DNA of 64,000 bases from Anniella stebbinsi (GCA_029215795.1 JARDYH010000003.1:176898382-176962381); one strand, 5' to 3'. Counted from the stretch's first letter, positions 1-11,110 are shown. The notes: generated by a model from the sequence alone, not told the origin. Numbers and translations are program-made.

Positions 1-636
1 CATTAAAACACTTTAAAAACTAATGAACACATGGTTGTCAAATACAGATCCATTTCAAGTATTCATAAATGGAACAACTTCATAGAAACATAGCAGCAAT
101 TTACCCGTATTGTTCAACATAAGCTATAATTAATTCTGGATCTACTGATTGCACTCCAGAAGCAAATGATGTAACAAAAATCTATTTGAAATGCAGTATG
201 TTTGCATGCAAGTATGAAGAATGAGCCAAAACCTATACAGTTGCAAACAAATATTCACTAAAAGCCATAATCCCGTACTACTGTGTGTAGACCATATACA
301 GTATGTTCCACTGCTGCAACCCTGCATGAACTCTATGCCTTTAACGCCAGCATCACACACACACATACATTTTGGAATCAGACTAAAGTAGGCAATAATT
401 AGCAAAATATACTCTTGACTCCCAAGATTTATGTTTTCAGAGAATGTGGATTTGGTAATTGAAATTTTAGACGGCAAGGACGAACCAGAATGGCAACTGA
501 AGACAAATGAGAAGGAAAGACAGAGCAAATATTAGGGAAAGATGACAAGCAGAGAGCTGTTCAAGTGCCATACAAATCCTTCCAATTGCCTTTGGACATT
601 CTGGCCCTCATTCAACACTTAACAAAACAATTAGAT

Positions 637-771
637 CAGCCTTCCCCTAACTAGTACCTTCCAGATGTTTTGGACTACAACTCCTAGAATTCCTGACCTT
701 TACCACAGTGGCTAGAGCTGATGGGAGTTGAAGACCAATACATCTGTAGGTCTCCACTTTGGGGAAGGCTG
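637..771. mobile_element. hAT-type palindromic MITE with 8-bp TSD
   Basis: The ends are inverted copies, starting CAGCCTTCCCC and ending GGGGAAGGCTG. The interior is a foldback around 'ggactacaactcctag' and 'gatgggagttgaagacc'. The flanks aattagat (629-636) and atttagat (772-779) are an 8-bp target duplication with one mismatch, which is the hAT signature. Degraded relatives are seen near 40310 and 40470. No transposase is encoded. Confidence 0.75.
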
Positions 772-1037
772 ATTTAGATCATATATTTAAATTGTTAATT
801 CTCCACCAACTACCTCTTCCAGGCTTAACGTGGATATGTAAATTACATCTGGTGTTGGTTATGGTGGCCTGCTGCCCCACACCATGATACTTAACCTCTG
901 AGATGCTGCGAAGTTACATTCCATCTCTCAAGTCATTTATCATCCATAGGAAGACACTGGAAGAGGTCATGCACAATTTTGGAATTCAGTGTCATTAGCA
1001 TACCAATGCCATCTAGTTGGGAATGAACTCAATGGGT

Positions 1038-1160
1038 AATATTCAATGTTAATCCTACATATAACAGAACTATTGAAATGAAAGGGACTCGTTAGTCTAA
1101 CTTGTCTTATTCATTTCAATGGGTCTACTCTACATAGGATTAACTTTGGATGCTACCCAA
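1038..1160. repeat. Foldback repeat, 'ATTCAATGTTAATCCTAC' family
   Basis: A palindromic element about 120 bp long. The left arm (ttcaatgttaatcctacat ... ttgaaatga) is the reverse complement of the right arm (tcatttcaatgggtctactctacataggattaactttgga). Relatives lie at 8300-8422, 16671-16799, 17117-17592 and 41033-41122. There is no coding capacity. I believe the family is common in lizard genomes, but I cannot name a library entry. Confidence 0.7.
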
Positions 1161-1401
1161 TGAGGGGTACTAAACAGCTGGAACTGAGATTTTGATAGCA
1201 ATCACTTTGAAGCAGGTGAATAACTTGTTCTGGATAGGATCACTGAGACCATGAAGAAGTAGGCTGACAGCTTGGGAGGCATTGACCTGGCATTGTTGCA
1301 AGAAAGTCAGGTGGTGGATGTAAGGCAGGCCTTTTTTAACTCCAATTAGTATGGTGCCTATATCCTCTCCAAAAAGTGCCCTTCACCACTTTACAACAGT
1401 A

Positions 1402-1600
1402 TTTTTATTTATTTACCACATTTCTATACTGTCTAATGACCAAAGCACTCTGGGCAATATAGGTTAATTAATGTAATGTGCTTTATCTGGGATTGTCTTT
1501 GAAGAGCATTTTGAAAGTACAGCTGGCCCAGACTGAAGCAGTTAGTGTAGTCTATTGTGCTACTGTCTCTTGTCTGGATTGTATTTAATTTTCTCTGCAA
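1402..1600 (+). mobile_element. Decayed L2-like LINE fragment
   Basis: Around 1480-1560 the + strand reads as a damaged version of the segment GLPLKSVRKLQLVQNAAAR seen in the better L2 copies of this window (gggattgtctttgaag ... cagctggcccagactgaagcagtt). The 'atttatttaccac' part at about 1405-1420 resembles an L2 3' tail in the opposite orientation, so two fragments may be adjacent. Heavily mutated. Confidence 0.35.
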
Positions 1601-2283
1601 AGGTACATTTCATCATATTTCTCAGGATCAGATCATACTGCTCCTGTGTGCATGTTGCTATAATCATGCCATCAGCTATTATATGGCCTTCATGAGGTTT
1701 CCAAGCATCTCATTATTCTTTAATTGAAAAAGTCCTCCAAAAGGTAGGTGAAAAAAAATGTTTCTGGCTCATGGTGTGTTGAAAATATGTAGTTTAACAG
1801 AATTCTCTCATATTTGTTACTTGTCAATACTGCCTCTGTTATCCAGAACAGTGAAGCAGCTTTTACCAGCCAATTGACATTGGACATTTGTTGGTCTGGG
1901 GATTAAACAATGTTGCCACAGGATATTTTTGTGGTGTGCTCTGGGTCCAAGCAATCTGTAGCTTGCCATTAATATTTTTGTAGTGAGTAGGCTCAGCCAA
2001 ATTGGCTATAAACTCTTATTCTAAAAGCTGCAGCAAGCCCTTAAGAATGTCCACTACTAGAAATTATGTTTTTCTAATTACTGCCTTGCAGACATGATTG
2101 CGCCCTTCTGTGAATATGTCATGCAGACTGTAACATGTTCCAAGTCCCTTGAAAGCCTGGGGATATTGTGGAATCAGTTCAGTGTGAGCATGCGTTCTTT
2201 GTAGGTTTAGCCCATGCAGCAGTAGAATTTCCTTCTTGTGGTCTAGTTGTGAGCCAGGTGACTGGAGCAATCTGTTAGGGCAG

Positions 2284-2600
2284 GGATGGGTACCCTCTTC
2301 AGCTGTTGAGGGCTACATTCAAGTGGTAGGCGGGGCCAAAATTAACAAAAAAACAAAACCCATCATATGGTACCTTAATGATTATGCTACCTTTTAGAGT
2401 GGACGTGAAAAAACTGCACAGAAGCCAGGAAAACATCAAATGATTGGTGGTTAGGGGAAAGGTTTTGGGTCCAGTGGAAGGGGTGTGGACATCTAGGGAA
2501 TCACAAGAGGGCTGGATTGGGACCCCAGGAGGGCTGGATTGGGACCCCAGGAGGGCTGGATTTGGCCCTGGGCCTTAGGTCCCCTGCCCATGTAAGGCCT
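2284..2600. repeat. hAT-like repeat with 22-bp tandem duplication
   Basis: A moderately GC-rich block beginning 'gcagggatgggtaccctcttcag' and ending 'ggccttaggtcccctgcccatg', resembling the lizard repeat copy at 58440-58720 ('ggcggggccaaa' core). Inside it a 22-bp unit (gagggctggattgggacccc plus ag) occurs twice exactly at 2507-2528 and 2529-2550, with a partial third copy to about 2563. Superfamily assignment is tentative. Confidence 0.45.
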
Positions 2601-3238
2601 GCACAAGTTTGTCACTTCATGAGCCAGCCAAGACTTCATTTTGAGCTTACATAATTGCTGTGGTTCTGCACATCTACTACTTTTTGTAGTCAGCTGCCTC
2701 TGAGCATGTGACTCTCACAGCCAAACTACAAGCAAACTGAAGTGCATACTTGCATTTAACATGCAGATTTTTAGAAATGCAAATATCATGAGCAAATGTA
2801 AATATCATGAGTTAGGAGGGCTACTCAGCAGGCATGGAGATTGGAATTTAACCCTTTCCTCCCCTGCTGTTGTCCTGAGGAAAACCCCTTAGTGCCAATG
2901 GGGGGTTTCTTCCAAAAGTAATATACATACAAAAACACAAGTCCAGGATCCATCCTTATATTATGGTGATACTTCAGTCCTATGTGAGAGTCATGTAGAA
3001 TGCATGTGAAAATTATATAACCAATGTATATGGTGAAAGAAATTGTAAATTAAATGAGCATTAAGGGATTTCTCCAAATCACTATGTTTAGGATTTTTAT
3101 GTAATTAATGTGCCCCTTGTTCAGGCAGATTTTTGTAATACAATACTTCCATTCTAGGATATTTTGGAAGCATCTTTAGAACAACTTTGCTATAGCGCAG
3201 AAAAAGCACAATGCACAGAATCTATTTTATTTAACATG

Positions 3239-3255
3239 AACGTGCCAACAGAAGT
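3239..3255 (+). repeat. L1 target-site duplication, left copy
   Basis: aacgtgccaacagaagt, identical over 17 bp to 5578-5594. The adjoining T run (3255 onward) is the complement of the poly(A) tail. The length is typical of L1 integration. Confidence 0.9.
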
Positions 3256-3387
3256 TTTTTTTTTTATTGTATAATTTTTATTAGTTTTTCAACAAAACAA
3301 AACAAACATACACATAATACATAATATATAAACAAACTAACTCCCTCAACTACCCCCGTGCACCCCCCCCCCGAGACCTACTCACAT

Positions 3388-4182
3388 TCATCCATCATCC
3401 TTCCAGAATTTTAATGATTCTTTTGAAGGCGACTGTCCCTTTCCCGATCTTAAAACATATTCCAAAAAGGGAGTCCATATATCTCCAAAATCACTCTTAC
3501 TGGACATTCCCCTCATTATTTTCATTTTACATGTCAACATATCATTCAATGCTATATCCCAAATTTCTTTATACCAATCTTCTATTTTATAACTTCGTTG
3601 CCCTTTCCAATTTCTAGCAATCATTATTCTGACGGGTGCCAGGAGGTTATTTACCAATTCTCTGTTAATTATATGCTTGTTCCCACTATCCCATATTGCT
3701 AGTAGAGCTAACTTCGGGTTTAATCCCAATTTACTTCCAATTATATCACTTATTTCTTTAAAAACCCTTTCCCAGAATTTTTGTACTTGTTCACAGCTCC
3801 ACCACATATGAAAATAGGTCCCAACCTCCTGACATCCCCTCCAACAGTTCTTGGACACTTTTTTATCAATCTGGTGAAATCTTACAGGTGTTAGATACCA
3901 TCTCCAAACTATCTTATAATAGTTCTCCTTTATTCTAATCGACAATAATTTCAACATTCTTACATTCCATATCCTCCCCCAATTATCTTCATTGATTTTT
4001 TCCCTTAGATCTTCTTCCCATACCTCTTTTATAACCTTAAGTGAGTCCTGAGATTCCTCCTCTATTAAAATTTTATATATCTCGCTAGTGAGTCCTTTCT
4101 TAGCTCTGGCTCCATCTTTTTTTTCTATTTGTTCAATTAAATCTTCAAATCTGGTATTGTTTCTACATTTCTTATTTTTCAT
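3388..4182 (-). pseudogene. L1 ORF2p C-terminal fragment
   Basis: A 264-residue open frame ending about 130 bp before the poly(A) tail. Residues ~95-140 contain the L1 C-terminal zinc-knuckle region: WRWYLTP, then C..GC, then a YFHMWW..C segment. Residues just upstream of the nominal start (about 4183-4210) also read as L1-like, so the ATG is not a real start; the frame begins at the inversion junction. There are no internal stops over ~265 codons, which suggests a fairly young insertion. The family role is to bind the element RNA during target-primed reverse transcription. This fragment is inert by itself because endonuclease and reverse transcriptase are not on this strand. Confidence 0.85.
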
Positions 4183-4314
4183 CCTCCATTCCTCTGTCCA
4201 TTTTACCAGTTGCAGACACTTGAACTACATATGTGTGGGGGAGGGAAGGGAGGGGGGGTATGTGTATCACTGACCGAGACCAATTTAATGACGTGGTTGG
4301 AAGTAAGAAATGGA

Positions 4315-5577
4315 GAATAGATTGAGATGTGCAACTCTAAATGTTAAGGGGCTAGGAACGGTGGTTAAAAGACGAAGAATTGAAACATTGTTGAAAAGAA
4401 AAAAAAATAGACATAATTTTTTTGCAGGAAACTCATCAAATAAAGGATGGGGCTAATGAGTTATGAATGAGGGAAGTTGGAGTGTATGAAAAGTCATTTG
4501 GTACTTCTAAAGCGAGAGGTGTGGCAATAATAATATCGAAGAAATGTGGTATTAATATTCAAAGTATAAAGAAAGATAAGAATGGAAGGATCCTTATAAT
4601 TTACTGTACGTTGGAAGAGGAAGAATTTGTGCTGATAAATGTCTATGCTCCAAATGGGAAACAAATTGATTTCTTTAAAGAAGTATTCAATATGGTGGGA
4701 GATCTAGGGAAAAAGAATATTGTGATGGCAGGAGATTTTAATATGGTACTAGATAAAGGGAAAGACAGAGATAATATAATAAGAGGTAGTGAAGGAGAGG
4801 GTAAGACAGAATTAGCTAAATTAATGGAGAGGAAAGAATTAATGGATGTATGGAGAGTTGTAAAAGGGCAAGAAAGAAAATATACTTTTTACTCACCTAG
4901 ATTTAAGAGCTACTCAAGGATTGATTATATTTTTATATCAAAGAATATGGTACCTAAATTAACAGATTGTGATATTGGAGTAATTAAGATCACAGACCAT
5001 GCACTAATGATGATGGATATCAAGATAAAGAAGGATTATAAACAAGCAAAGAGATGGAGACTGGACGGAAGAATTTTTAAAAATAAAAACATATTGGATA
5101 AATTAAAAAAGGAAGTGCAGGAAATATGGCAGATAAATGAAAAAGGAGTTAACTCGCAAGGATTATTATGGGATACGATGAAAGCAGTAATAAGAGGGAT
5201 CTGTATCAGAAAAATGTCCACACTTAAAAAGCAACAGGAAGTACTTAATAAAAAGGCTGAAGAAGAGATAAGGAGTTTAGAGGAGAGACTGAGACAAGAT
5301 AAGCAGTTATATGCCCTAATTCAGGCTAAAAAAAAGGAATTGGAGAAAGAAGAAATAGAACAGGTTCAAAAGAATTTATTATATTTAAAGAGAGACTTTT
5401 TTGAATATAGTAATAGAAATTCCAGGTTGCTGGCTAGATCCACGCAGACAGAGAAGGCTAAGAATATGATAGGGACAATAAGAGATAAGTTAGGGAATAG
5501 ATGTAATGTAATGAAAGATAAATTAAATATTTTTCAGGAATTTTATAAAGATTTATATACATCAGAGGCGCTTTCAC
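4315..5577 (+). pseudogene. L1 ORF2p N-terminal fragment (AP endonuclease), inverted
   Basis: The main frame (4467-5615) encodes an apurinic-type endonuclease domain followed by a lysine/glutamate-rich linker. Visible motifs are NVYAPNG, AGDFNMVL, RIDYIFIS and ITDHALM, which match the EN catalytic and Mg-binding blocks of the EEP family. The domain's first strands lie upstream in another frame (ATLNVKGL near 4340, IIFLQETH near 4420). A frameshift in the A run around 4395-4408 and a stop just before 4467 break it. The linker ends at an FYKDLYTSEA motif just before the reverse transcriptase would start, where the target duplication begins, so the last residues of the open frame are host DNA. 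The orientation is opposite to the C-terminal half. Confidence 0.88.
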
Positions 5578-5594
5578 AACGTGCCAACAGAAGT
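5578..5594 (+). repeat. L1 target-site duplication, right copy
   Basis: Exact copy of 3239-3255, directly abutting the inverted ORF2 N-terminal segment. It shows that both halves came from one integration event. Confidence 0.9.
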
Positions 5595-8469
5595 GAAACC
5601 GTTTTGCTACCATAATGTTCAATCTGTCTCAGATTTCAATTTTCATAATTTGCTCTGGCTGCTAAGCAACAAATCAAATAAGGTTTTATGTATTTTATAT
5701 CTGAATGCATTATTTGCTTGCTGCTCCAACGGCTGAAAATATAGTAGCAGAAGTGCTGCATTCAGAGCAATAATATTCAGAGAAGCATAGATTTCAATAG
5801 GTGTATCAATTATATGAAACTACGTAAGAGGGCAAGACTCCAGTCTTCAGCAGAGTGTTCTCAAACCATCATCAATTCTCCTAAATATATCATGGAAGGA
5901 GTTTGGTTCTTTCTTGGGTATATGGGAGAATAACTATGAAATCAAGAAAGGAAAATGGACAACCATGTGAAGACAATTTAACTCATACTAAATCTTTTAC
6001 CAGAACTTTCTTTTTTTGGACAAGGCTTAGGTAGTGGCTCTTACCTCCCAAGCCTTAATTTGCTAACTTCAGGATCAGTAATGCAGACAACAATAAATCA
6101 TATCTTGTTAAGACCCATTTTGAAGCAGACCTTTCTATAGTAACAGATATAAGCCATACAGGTCCATATTATCAATGATTACTCAAAATTAAATTCCACT
6201 TAGTTCGCGATTACTTTAAAGCCTAATTTTTAAAGAATAATGCCCTCAGTGAGTGAGAAAGTGTATGTACGTTACCGTATGTGTATTATGTACACACACA
6301 CTTTTGGTACACACACACACTAAAAGTCAAAAGCTGCAATTGGGCTTTCCAAAATTTCCTTATATATTTAAACCCAACCAGGAACACACAATAGCAGTAT
6401 TAGTGCCAACATGGTTCACAACGTTTTGCAAAAGATTTCAAGTTACACAGAATCCTTCCACAAATAAGCCAATAAACACCTTTTTGTTTTGGTGAATGAA
6501 TTTTTTTTTCAAGGGCTCAGTCCTGAACCCTGTTTGCAGTGCTGTAAGATGGCAGCAAATCTGCTTGTATACTAACTGCACAAACAAATCTTGGATTACA
6601 AAGGCATGCTAGAATAGGGAAGCAATGATGACCCACCATTTGAAAATATAAAAACCAGAGGCTACTAGAAACTCTCTAGCACATTAACTGGAACACATAA
6701 GTAAGTAATCCACAATGGATTTGTTCAATGGATTCTCTTAAGTCCAAATTTTAAATAGTTTATAATAGGGGATGGTGAAACTAGACCTCTTGAGCTAAAA
6801 TATTTTTAGTATCCAGCCCTAGTCAACTATAAACGGTATAAAATAAATTCTTCAAACTACTTCCTTCAGGCTGTCAATGGTGCCAGAACAATTGCTTGGC
6901 CTTTGAAGTCTGATCTGAGATAGTAGGTCAGGCCTGTACAACGTAAGGCCCACTGGCTGACTGCAGACTCCACCCTGTCTATCTACAAGCCCTTAGGGGA
7001 ATTCCAAATACCAATTGCTTGCAGTCCTATCCCACATCTTTCAAGAAAGGTCTAAGGCCTGCCCAAGTCGAACAGAAGTAGAGCAGGGATGGAGGAATGC
7101 CCGAAACTGCACTGTTCCTTCTCTCCCTGGATTCAAAACACAGGCTAGATTTGGAATCAGTTTTTCCTTTTACTGGTGTAAATTGCTGTGAGAGAAAAAG
7201 GCTTATATGATGGTTCTAAACTTAGCAAATTGGATCAGAAATGGGGACAGAAGGGCTACAGAAACCGGAGGTGGGGGAGATGTTAATGAGGGCTGCAGAC
7301 ACCTGTCAAAGGTAAAGGAGTGGAAGCTGACTAAGGGGTGCAGATAAAAAAAGATTTATATCCTTTCTTTCAGCATACAAGCTTCCAAGGTGGACAACAA
7401 TTTAAAAATAGCTTTTAAGAAAAGAGAACAGCTGAAAAGGATGCAGAGACCTTTTCAGGTAGAGAAACACAAAGAGAAGAAAGTAAGAGATGGGGATGCA
7501 AAGAGACAGAGCACAGAAAAAAGAGTGGGGTTCAGATAAACTTATAGTAGTGCACAGAAAGAACTGCAGAGAGAGGAAAAGGGAAATCAGAAATAACTTA
7601 AAGGGAAAATGCTTATATTTATACCAAAAATCTAGCAAGTAAAAATCTAAAAGTGGCCCACAGAATGAGGAGTTGCACATCCCTGTAATAAGAAATAATC
7701 CCTTTATGATTTCTAATATCAGTTCTGCTAAGAACACTAGAAAACATTCATATCTCACTGGTGAAATCATAATTGCTTCTGCTTAACTGCTTCAGTAATC
7801 ACTGGCAATACTGCAAGGCATACCAGCCTCTAGCTCCTTTTTTGTTTCCAGAGATATCAGTTACTTCTTTTAAAGTAACTGATGCTGAAAAACAAGGGAG
7901 CTAGCAGAAGAGGATGAGATTTTTCATGATCAACCACATTTATGAAAATGCAGCATGCATACAAACTCTACCAAAGATAAATGAATCTCAAGCTCATTGA
8001 TTTTGTATTGCTTGATATTAATAAACTCTAAAATAAACTTTCACTAGTAAGAAGGAATAACATGTGCAAGATAATAGTAGACTTGCACTTTTTCAGAAAA
8101 AGAAACTGGAATTCTGATACTAAATACTACATGTAAAGTTCCAATGAAATAAACGGATTTTCCTCCACCTAATACCCAGGAGCCAACATATGAGAAATTA
8201 CTATTGCTGGCTACAGGAGAATATATAGTGTTCCCCTCTCTACAGTGGAAAACATGAAATCCCTATCATGTAATCAGATCCAATCTACTGGATCACAGCC
8301 AATGGACTGGATCCAGATTTAGCCATACTTAGAGTAGCCTCATTGGAATAACAGGATTTAAATTAGTCACAATAAACTAACTGGGTCTACTCCAAGTACA
8401 GCTAAGTTTGAATCCAATCCAATGTGTCTAAGATAAAAAAATAAAGTCTGTGGTATTAACTTAACTTAC
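5595..8469. other. Putative WASF1 intron
   Basis: No supported exon. AT-rich, with short CA/GT tracts near 6290-6325, a possible GC-richer DNA-transposon remnant at about 6930-7085 ('caggcctgtacaacgtaagg' ... 'aaggcctgccc'), and a foldback repeat at 8300-8422. The frame of 122 codons at 7402-7770 (minus) has no recognisable features. Confidence 0.5.
8300..8422. repeat. Foldback repeat, same family as 16671-16799
   Basis: Diverged palindromic copy. The left arm contains 'atacttagagtagcc', the right arm 'gggtctactccaagtac', flanked by 'actggatcc' and 'gaatccaatcc'. It sits just outside the putative WASF1 exon donor at 8469. Confidence 0.6.
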
Positions 8470-8638
8470 CTTTTGTTGTTCCGTTGTCTTCTTTCAGTAC
8501 CAGTAGTACTCCTGGAGGGTGCTGGATTTTTCTCACTCAAGATAGTTTTCTATGTATAGACAGATGTTGCTACATTACCAGGAAAGCATATACCGCAATC
8601 ATTACTGTGTCTCATATCTGACCTGGACAGGGTCCCAC
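8470..8638 (-). other. WASF1: Putative non-coding 5' UTR exon of WASF1
   Basis: On the minus strand this 169-bp segment has a strong acceptor (polypyrimidine tract ending TTTTGCTTCTAG, 8639-8650) and a strong donor (AAAAG|GTAAGT, intron starting at 8469). It is more GC-balanced than its surroundings and all frames are short, so it looks untranslated. WASF1 encodes WAVE1, which links Rac to the Arp2/3 actin nucleator. In other vertebrates it lies head-to-head with CDC40 and has several untranslated leader exons. Location and strand fit, but no WASF1 protein sequence is in the window, so the gene name is inferred from synteny. A complete 21-codon upstream frame (8550-8615) lies inside. Alternative: exon of an unannotated antisense lncRNA. 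Confidence 0.55.
8550..8615 (-). other. Short upstream ORF inside the putative WASF1 leader exon
   Basis: Reading the minus strand, ATG at 8615-8613 opens a frame of 21 codons that stops with TAG at 8552-8550, wholly within the exon. If this exon is in the mature leader, this is a candidate uORF that could lower translation of the main frame. Whether it is conserved or used cannot be judged from one sequence. Confidence 0.35.
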
Positions 8639-10587
8639 CTAGAAGCAAAAGGTTAATTTAGAACTATTTAATCTTGAACTTTTCTTCAAATGATTGTTGT
8701 AAATTATAATGTCAACATGTGCCCACTGGGAACAAGACTACAAATACATTTCATGCAAACATCACTAGAACATAGTGATTTTCTGACAGCTTTTAGATTG
8801 ATAGATACATAGAGGTACAAGACTTCAACCAGTACTAGTCTTGTATCCTACTGATAATCCTCTGAGCCATCTTATTCTCCAAAGTAATTACTTGTAGATA
8901 TATAAATAGCTGCTTCTTTCTCTGCATGAAAGAGATTATCTCAGTCTTCACCATTTTCTACAAAAGCTAGGAGAATGAAGCTTTCCACTGTTCCATTTAC
9001 CATTAGCAATGGAAAAATACCCATTCATTTTGGGCAAACGTCAGGTCCACATCCCTTTCCAAATATAGTTATAAGTTAAATTGAACATCAGGCTAGCAGA
9101 AGTACAGTAAAGCAATGGGACCTTTCCCTCTCTCCTCCCTCCTGCAGACCTCCACAGCACCATAAAATCTGCTCCAGAGGATTTCCCAGTCATACAGAGA
9201 AAAATTTGAGGGTGCACGGTGGGGGGAGAATCAGTCCCTTACACAGTTCAACTGATGGAACTGCTAATACCAGTAGAACAGTATTGGATCCAATCCTATA
9301 TTACCAAACTTATAATATAAGAGATAGGGGATTGGGAGAACATTTCAGGGGGGCCCTCTCCAACAAATTAATAGTATCCCCTATTGTGGGCTAATGCCAT
9401 CAAATATAAATCTGGAAAAAGAGAAATTACAGAAACACTTCTCAAAACTTCAAACCATTTGGAACATTTTCTCATTGCAACAATTAAAAAGTATCTCAGA
9501 GTCTATATTCTGACGCTCCCACTAAACATATCATCAGTTTTCCCCAGTCAATATTTCATTATCACATCAGCCACCTTCCCATCCTGCCTGAATGACATCT
9601 GACAGATTGCAGTTGTTCATTAGATCAGCAAGGGAAATAATGCAGTGTTGGATTACCCTAATTACCTGCGCTGTGTTGTGGGTTGCTGTTTTGTCCAAAC
9701 CCGATGTGAGGCACAGCCATGGTGACTTTTCATCCACTCTACAACCCCTACCACAAGCCATGGGTGTAGGATTAGATCAAGGGGGATTAGATCAAGGGAG
9801 AAAGTTCTGGGGTACACTAAATACTTTTTTCATCTCCAGTTGTCAGGCTAGCATTGTAACAGGGTTGAAAGGGGTAACCATTCAGAGCATCACAGGGTAT
9901 CTTTCTGTGGGATATTCAAAGGCCCCATTTGGTTGTTGAGGCCTCTTCCCAGAATCCAAGACGGAGAAGGGCCATGCTCCAAGTAAAGAAGAAGTGACCC
10001 ACTGACATTCTCAAGCATGGCAGCCCCACGCCAATAATAGTCACAGTATGTAGACAATCATACATTCAGGGCAGTGTCCTGTAAGAGATGACACAGAATC
10101 GTATCATATCATTTTGGGCACAAGGTACCATTAAACATTTAGGATGGCCCACAGCTTATTGTGGGGTGCACAGCTGCAGTTCCTTATTCATGTCTACCCT
10201 ACACTGGCTATTATTGGTATGGGGGCATGCTTGACAGCTTCTTGAATCCAGACAAAGTATTGGGCTGGATGCAAGTTTTATGTCAGGAAATTATGAGAGC
10301 TGGGTTGTTAACATCAACAGGTGTTAACGCAGATATAGTAAAGGAAATTTACATAATAAGCTTTAAATGAACTAGAGTTTGTGTTTCAGGATTATTGTCC
10401 TGAAAAGAGACACAAATGACCCTTTTAAATGTTTATATGTTTGAACAACTAATTTTAAAACAGAAAACCATTATGCTAGTATGATTGTTCTCTCAAAATA
10501 ATTTCTTTTCCAATTAATCAAACCTTATTTTTGCCAGACTACATAGGAATTTGAGGATGGGAATAAGCAGCATGTCCTAGGAAGTTT

Positions 10588-10800
10588 GGAGGATCGAGGT
10601 GGGGAACAACAATAAATATAAATACAAAGACCATAAAATAGATAAAACATTAAAACAAAACAAATAAAACTAATACATTATTTAAAACATCTTAAAATTC
10701 AACTGGGTAGGCCTGCCGGAAGAGATCAGTCTTCACGGCTCTCTTAAATTCAAGAAGACTGCTAATTTGTCAAATCTCCTCCGGCAGGCCATTCCACAGA
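10588..10800 (-). mobile_element. L2-type LINE 3' end fragment
   Basis: Closely matches the 3' end of the L2 copy at 43157-44841: 'gaggtggggaacaacaataa', 'gataaaacattaaaac' and 'aggcctgccggaagagatc', through 'cggcaggccattccacag'. The minus strand encodes the last residues WNGLPEEI. The match stops abruptly at about 10800, beyond which the sequence is unlike L2. Confidence 0.75.
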
Positions 10801-11110
10801 GATAAAGGATAGTCGGAGGGAGGATGAACTGATGGGTCATATTTTTGGTGGTGATTGGTGGGGCATATTTGAAGAGGAAAGGAGGTGGAGTGAGAGGAAG
10901 CTAGACTAATAATATGGAATTTAGAAGGGGATACGAGCAAGCGGCATGTGAATAGGTTAGACAAGGACAACTGGCTAGTCAACTTATCAAGTGAGAGATG
11001 GAGGGAAAAAAAGAATTGGGAAAGAATGCCAATAACATGACCTTTTAACAAGTTGTGTGAGAGAATAAGAGACCTTTTAACAAGTCAACAACAGTGTAAG
11101 AGTGAGGAAG
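10801..11110 (-). repeat. Unidentified sequence fused to an L2 tail
   Basis: On the minus strand this lies directly 5' of the L2 tail and shows no resemblance to the L2 reverse transcriptase that should be there. It includes two copies of 'gaccttttaacaagt' (11039-11053 and 11072-11086). The 93-codon frame spanning the junction has no recognisable domain. It may be a second LINE family sharing a 3' end, a template-switch chimera, or simple deletion. Confidence 0.3.

Larger units (their letters stand above)
1..3238. other. Putative WASF1 intron, left edge
   Basis: I see no exon here on either strand. The stretch is AT-rich and holds a hAT-type MITE (637-771), a foldback repeat (1038-1160), a decayed L2-like fragment (1402-1600) and a hAT-like repeat with a short tandem duplication (2284-2600). 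It is placed inside WASF1 only because it lies downstream, on the minus strand, of the putative untranslated exon at 8470-8638. Open frames of 60-130 codons here match nothing recognisable. Confidence 0.5.
3239..5594. mobile_element. L1 LINE insertion with 5' inversion (twin priming)
   Basis: A complete insertion bounded by a perfect 17-bp target duplication (aacgtgccaacagaagt at 3239-3255 and 5578-5594). Next to the left copy is a T run, the poly(A) tail of a minus-strand element. The left half (about 3256-4215) carries the ORF2 C-terminus on the minus strand. The right half (about 4220-5577) carries the ORF2 N-terminus on the plus strand. The reverse transcriptase between them is missing. 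This is the architecture expected when two cDNAs are primed from both target nicks and joined. Confidence 0.92.

Noticed and set aside
142..528. 128-codon minus-strand frame at the left edge, checked as a WASF1 coding exon
   Set aside because: No resemblance to WAVE1 and no splice sites at suitable places.
7402..7770. 122-codon minus-strand frame
   Set aside because: Hydrophobic and low-complexity (Leu/Phe/Ser), no recognised domain, no splice context, AT-rich. Chance frame.
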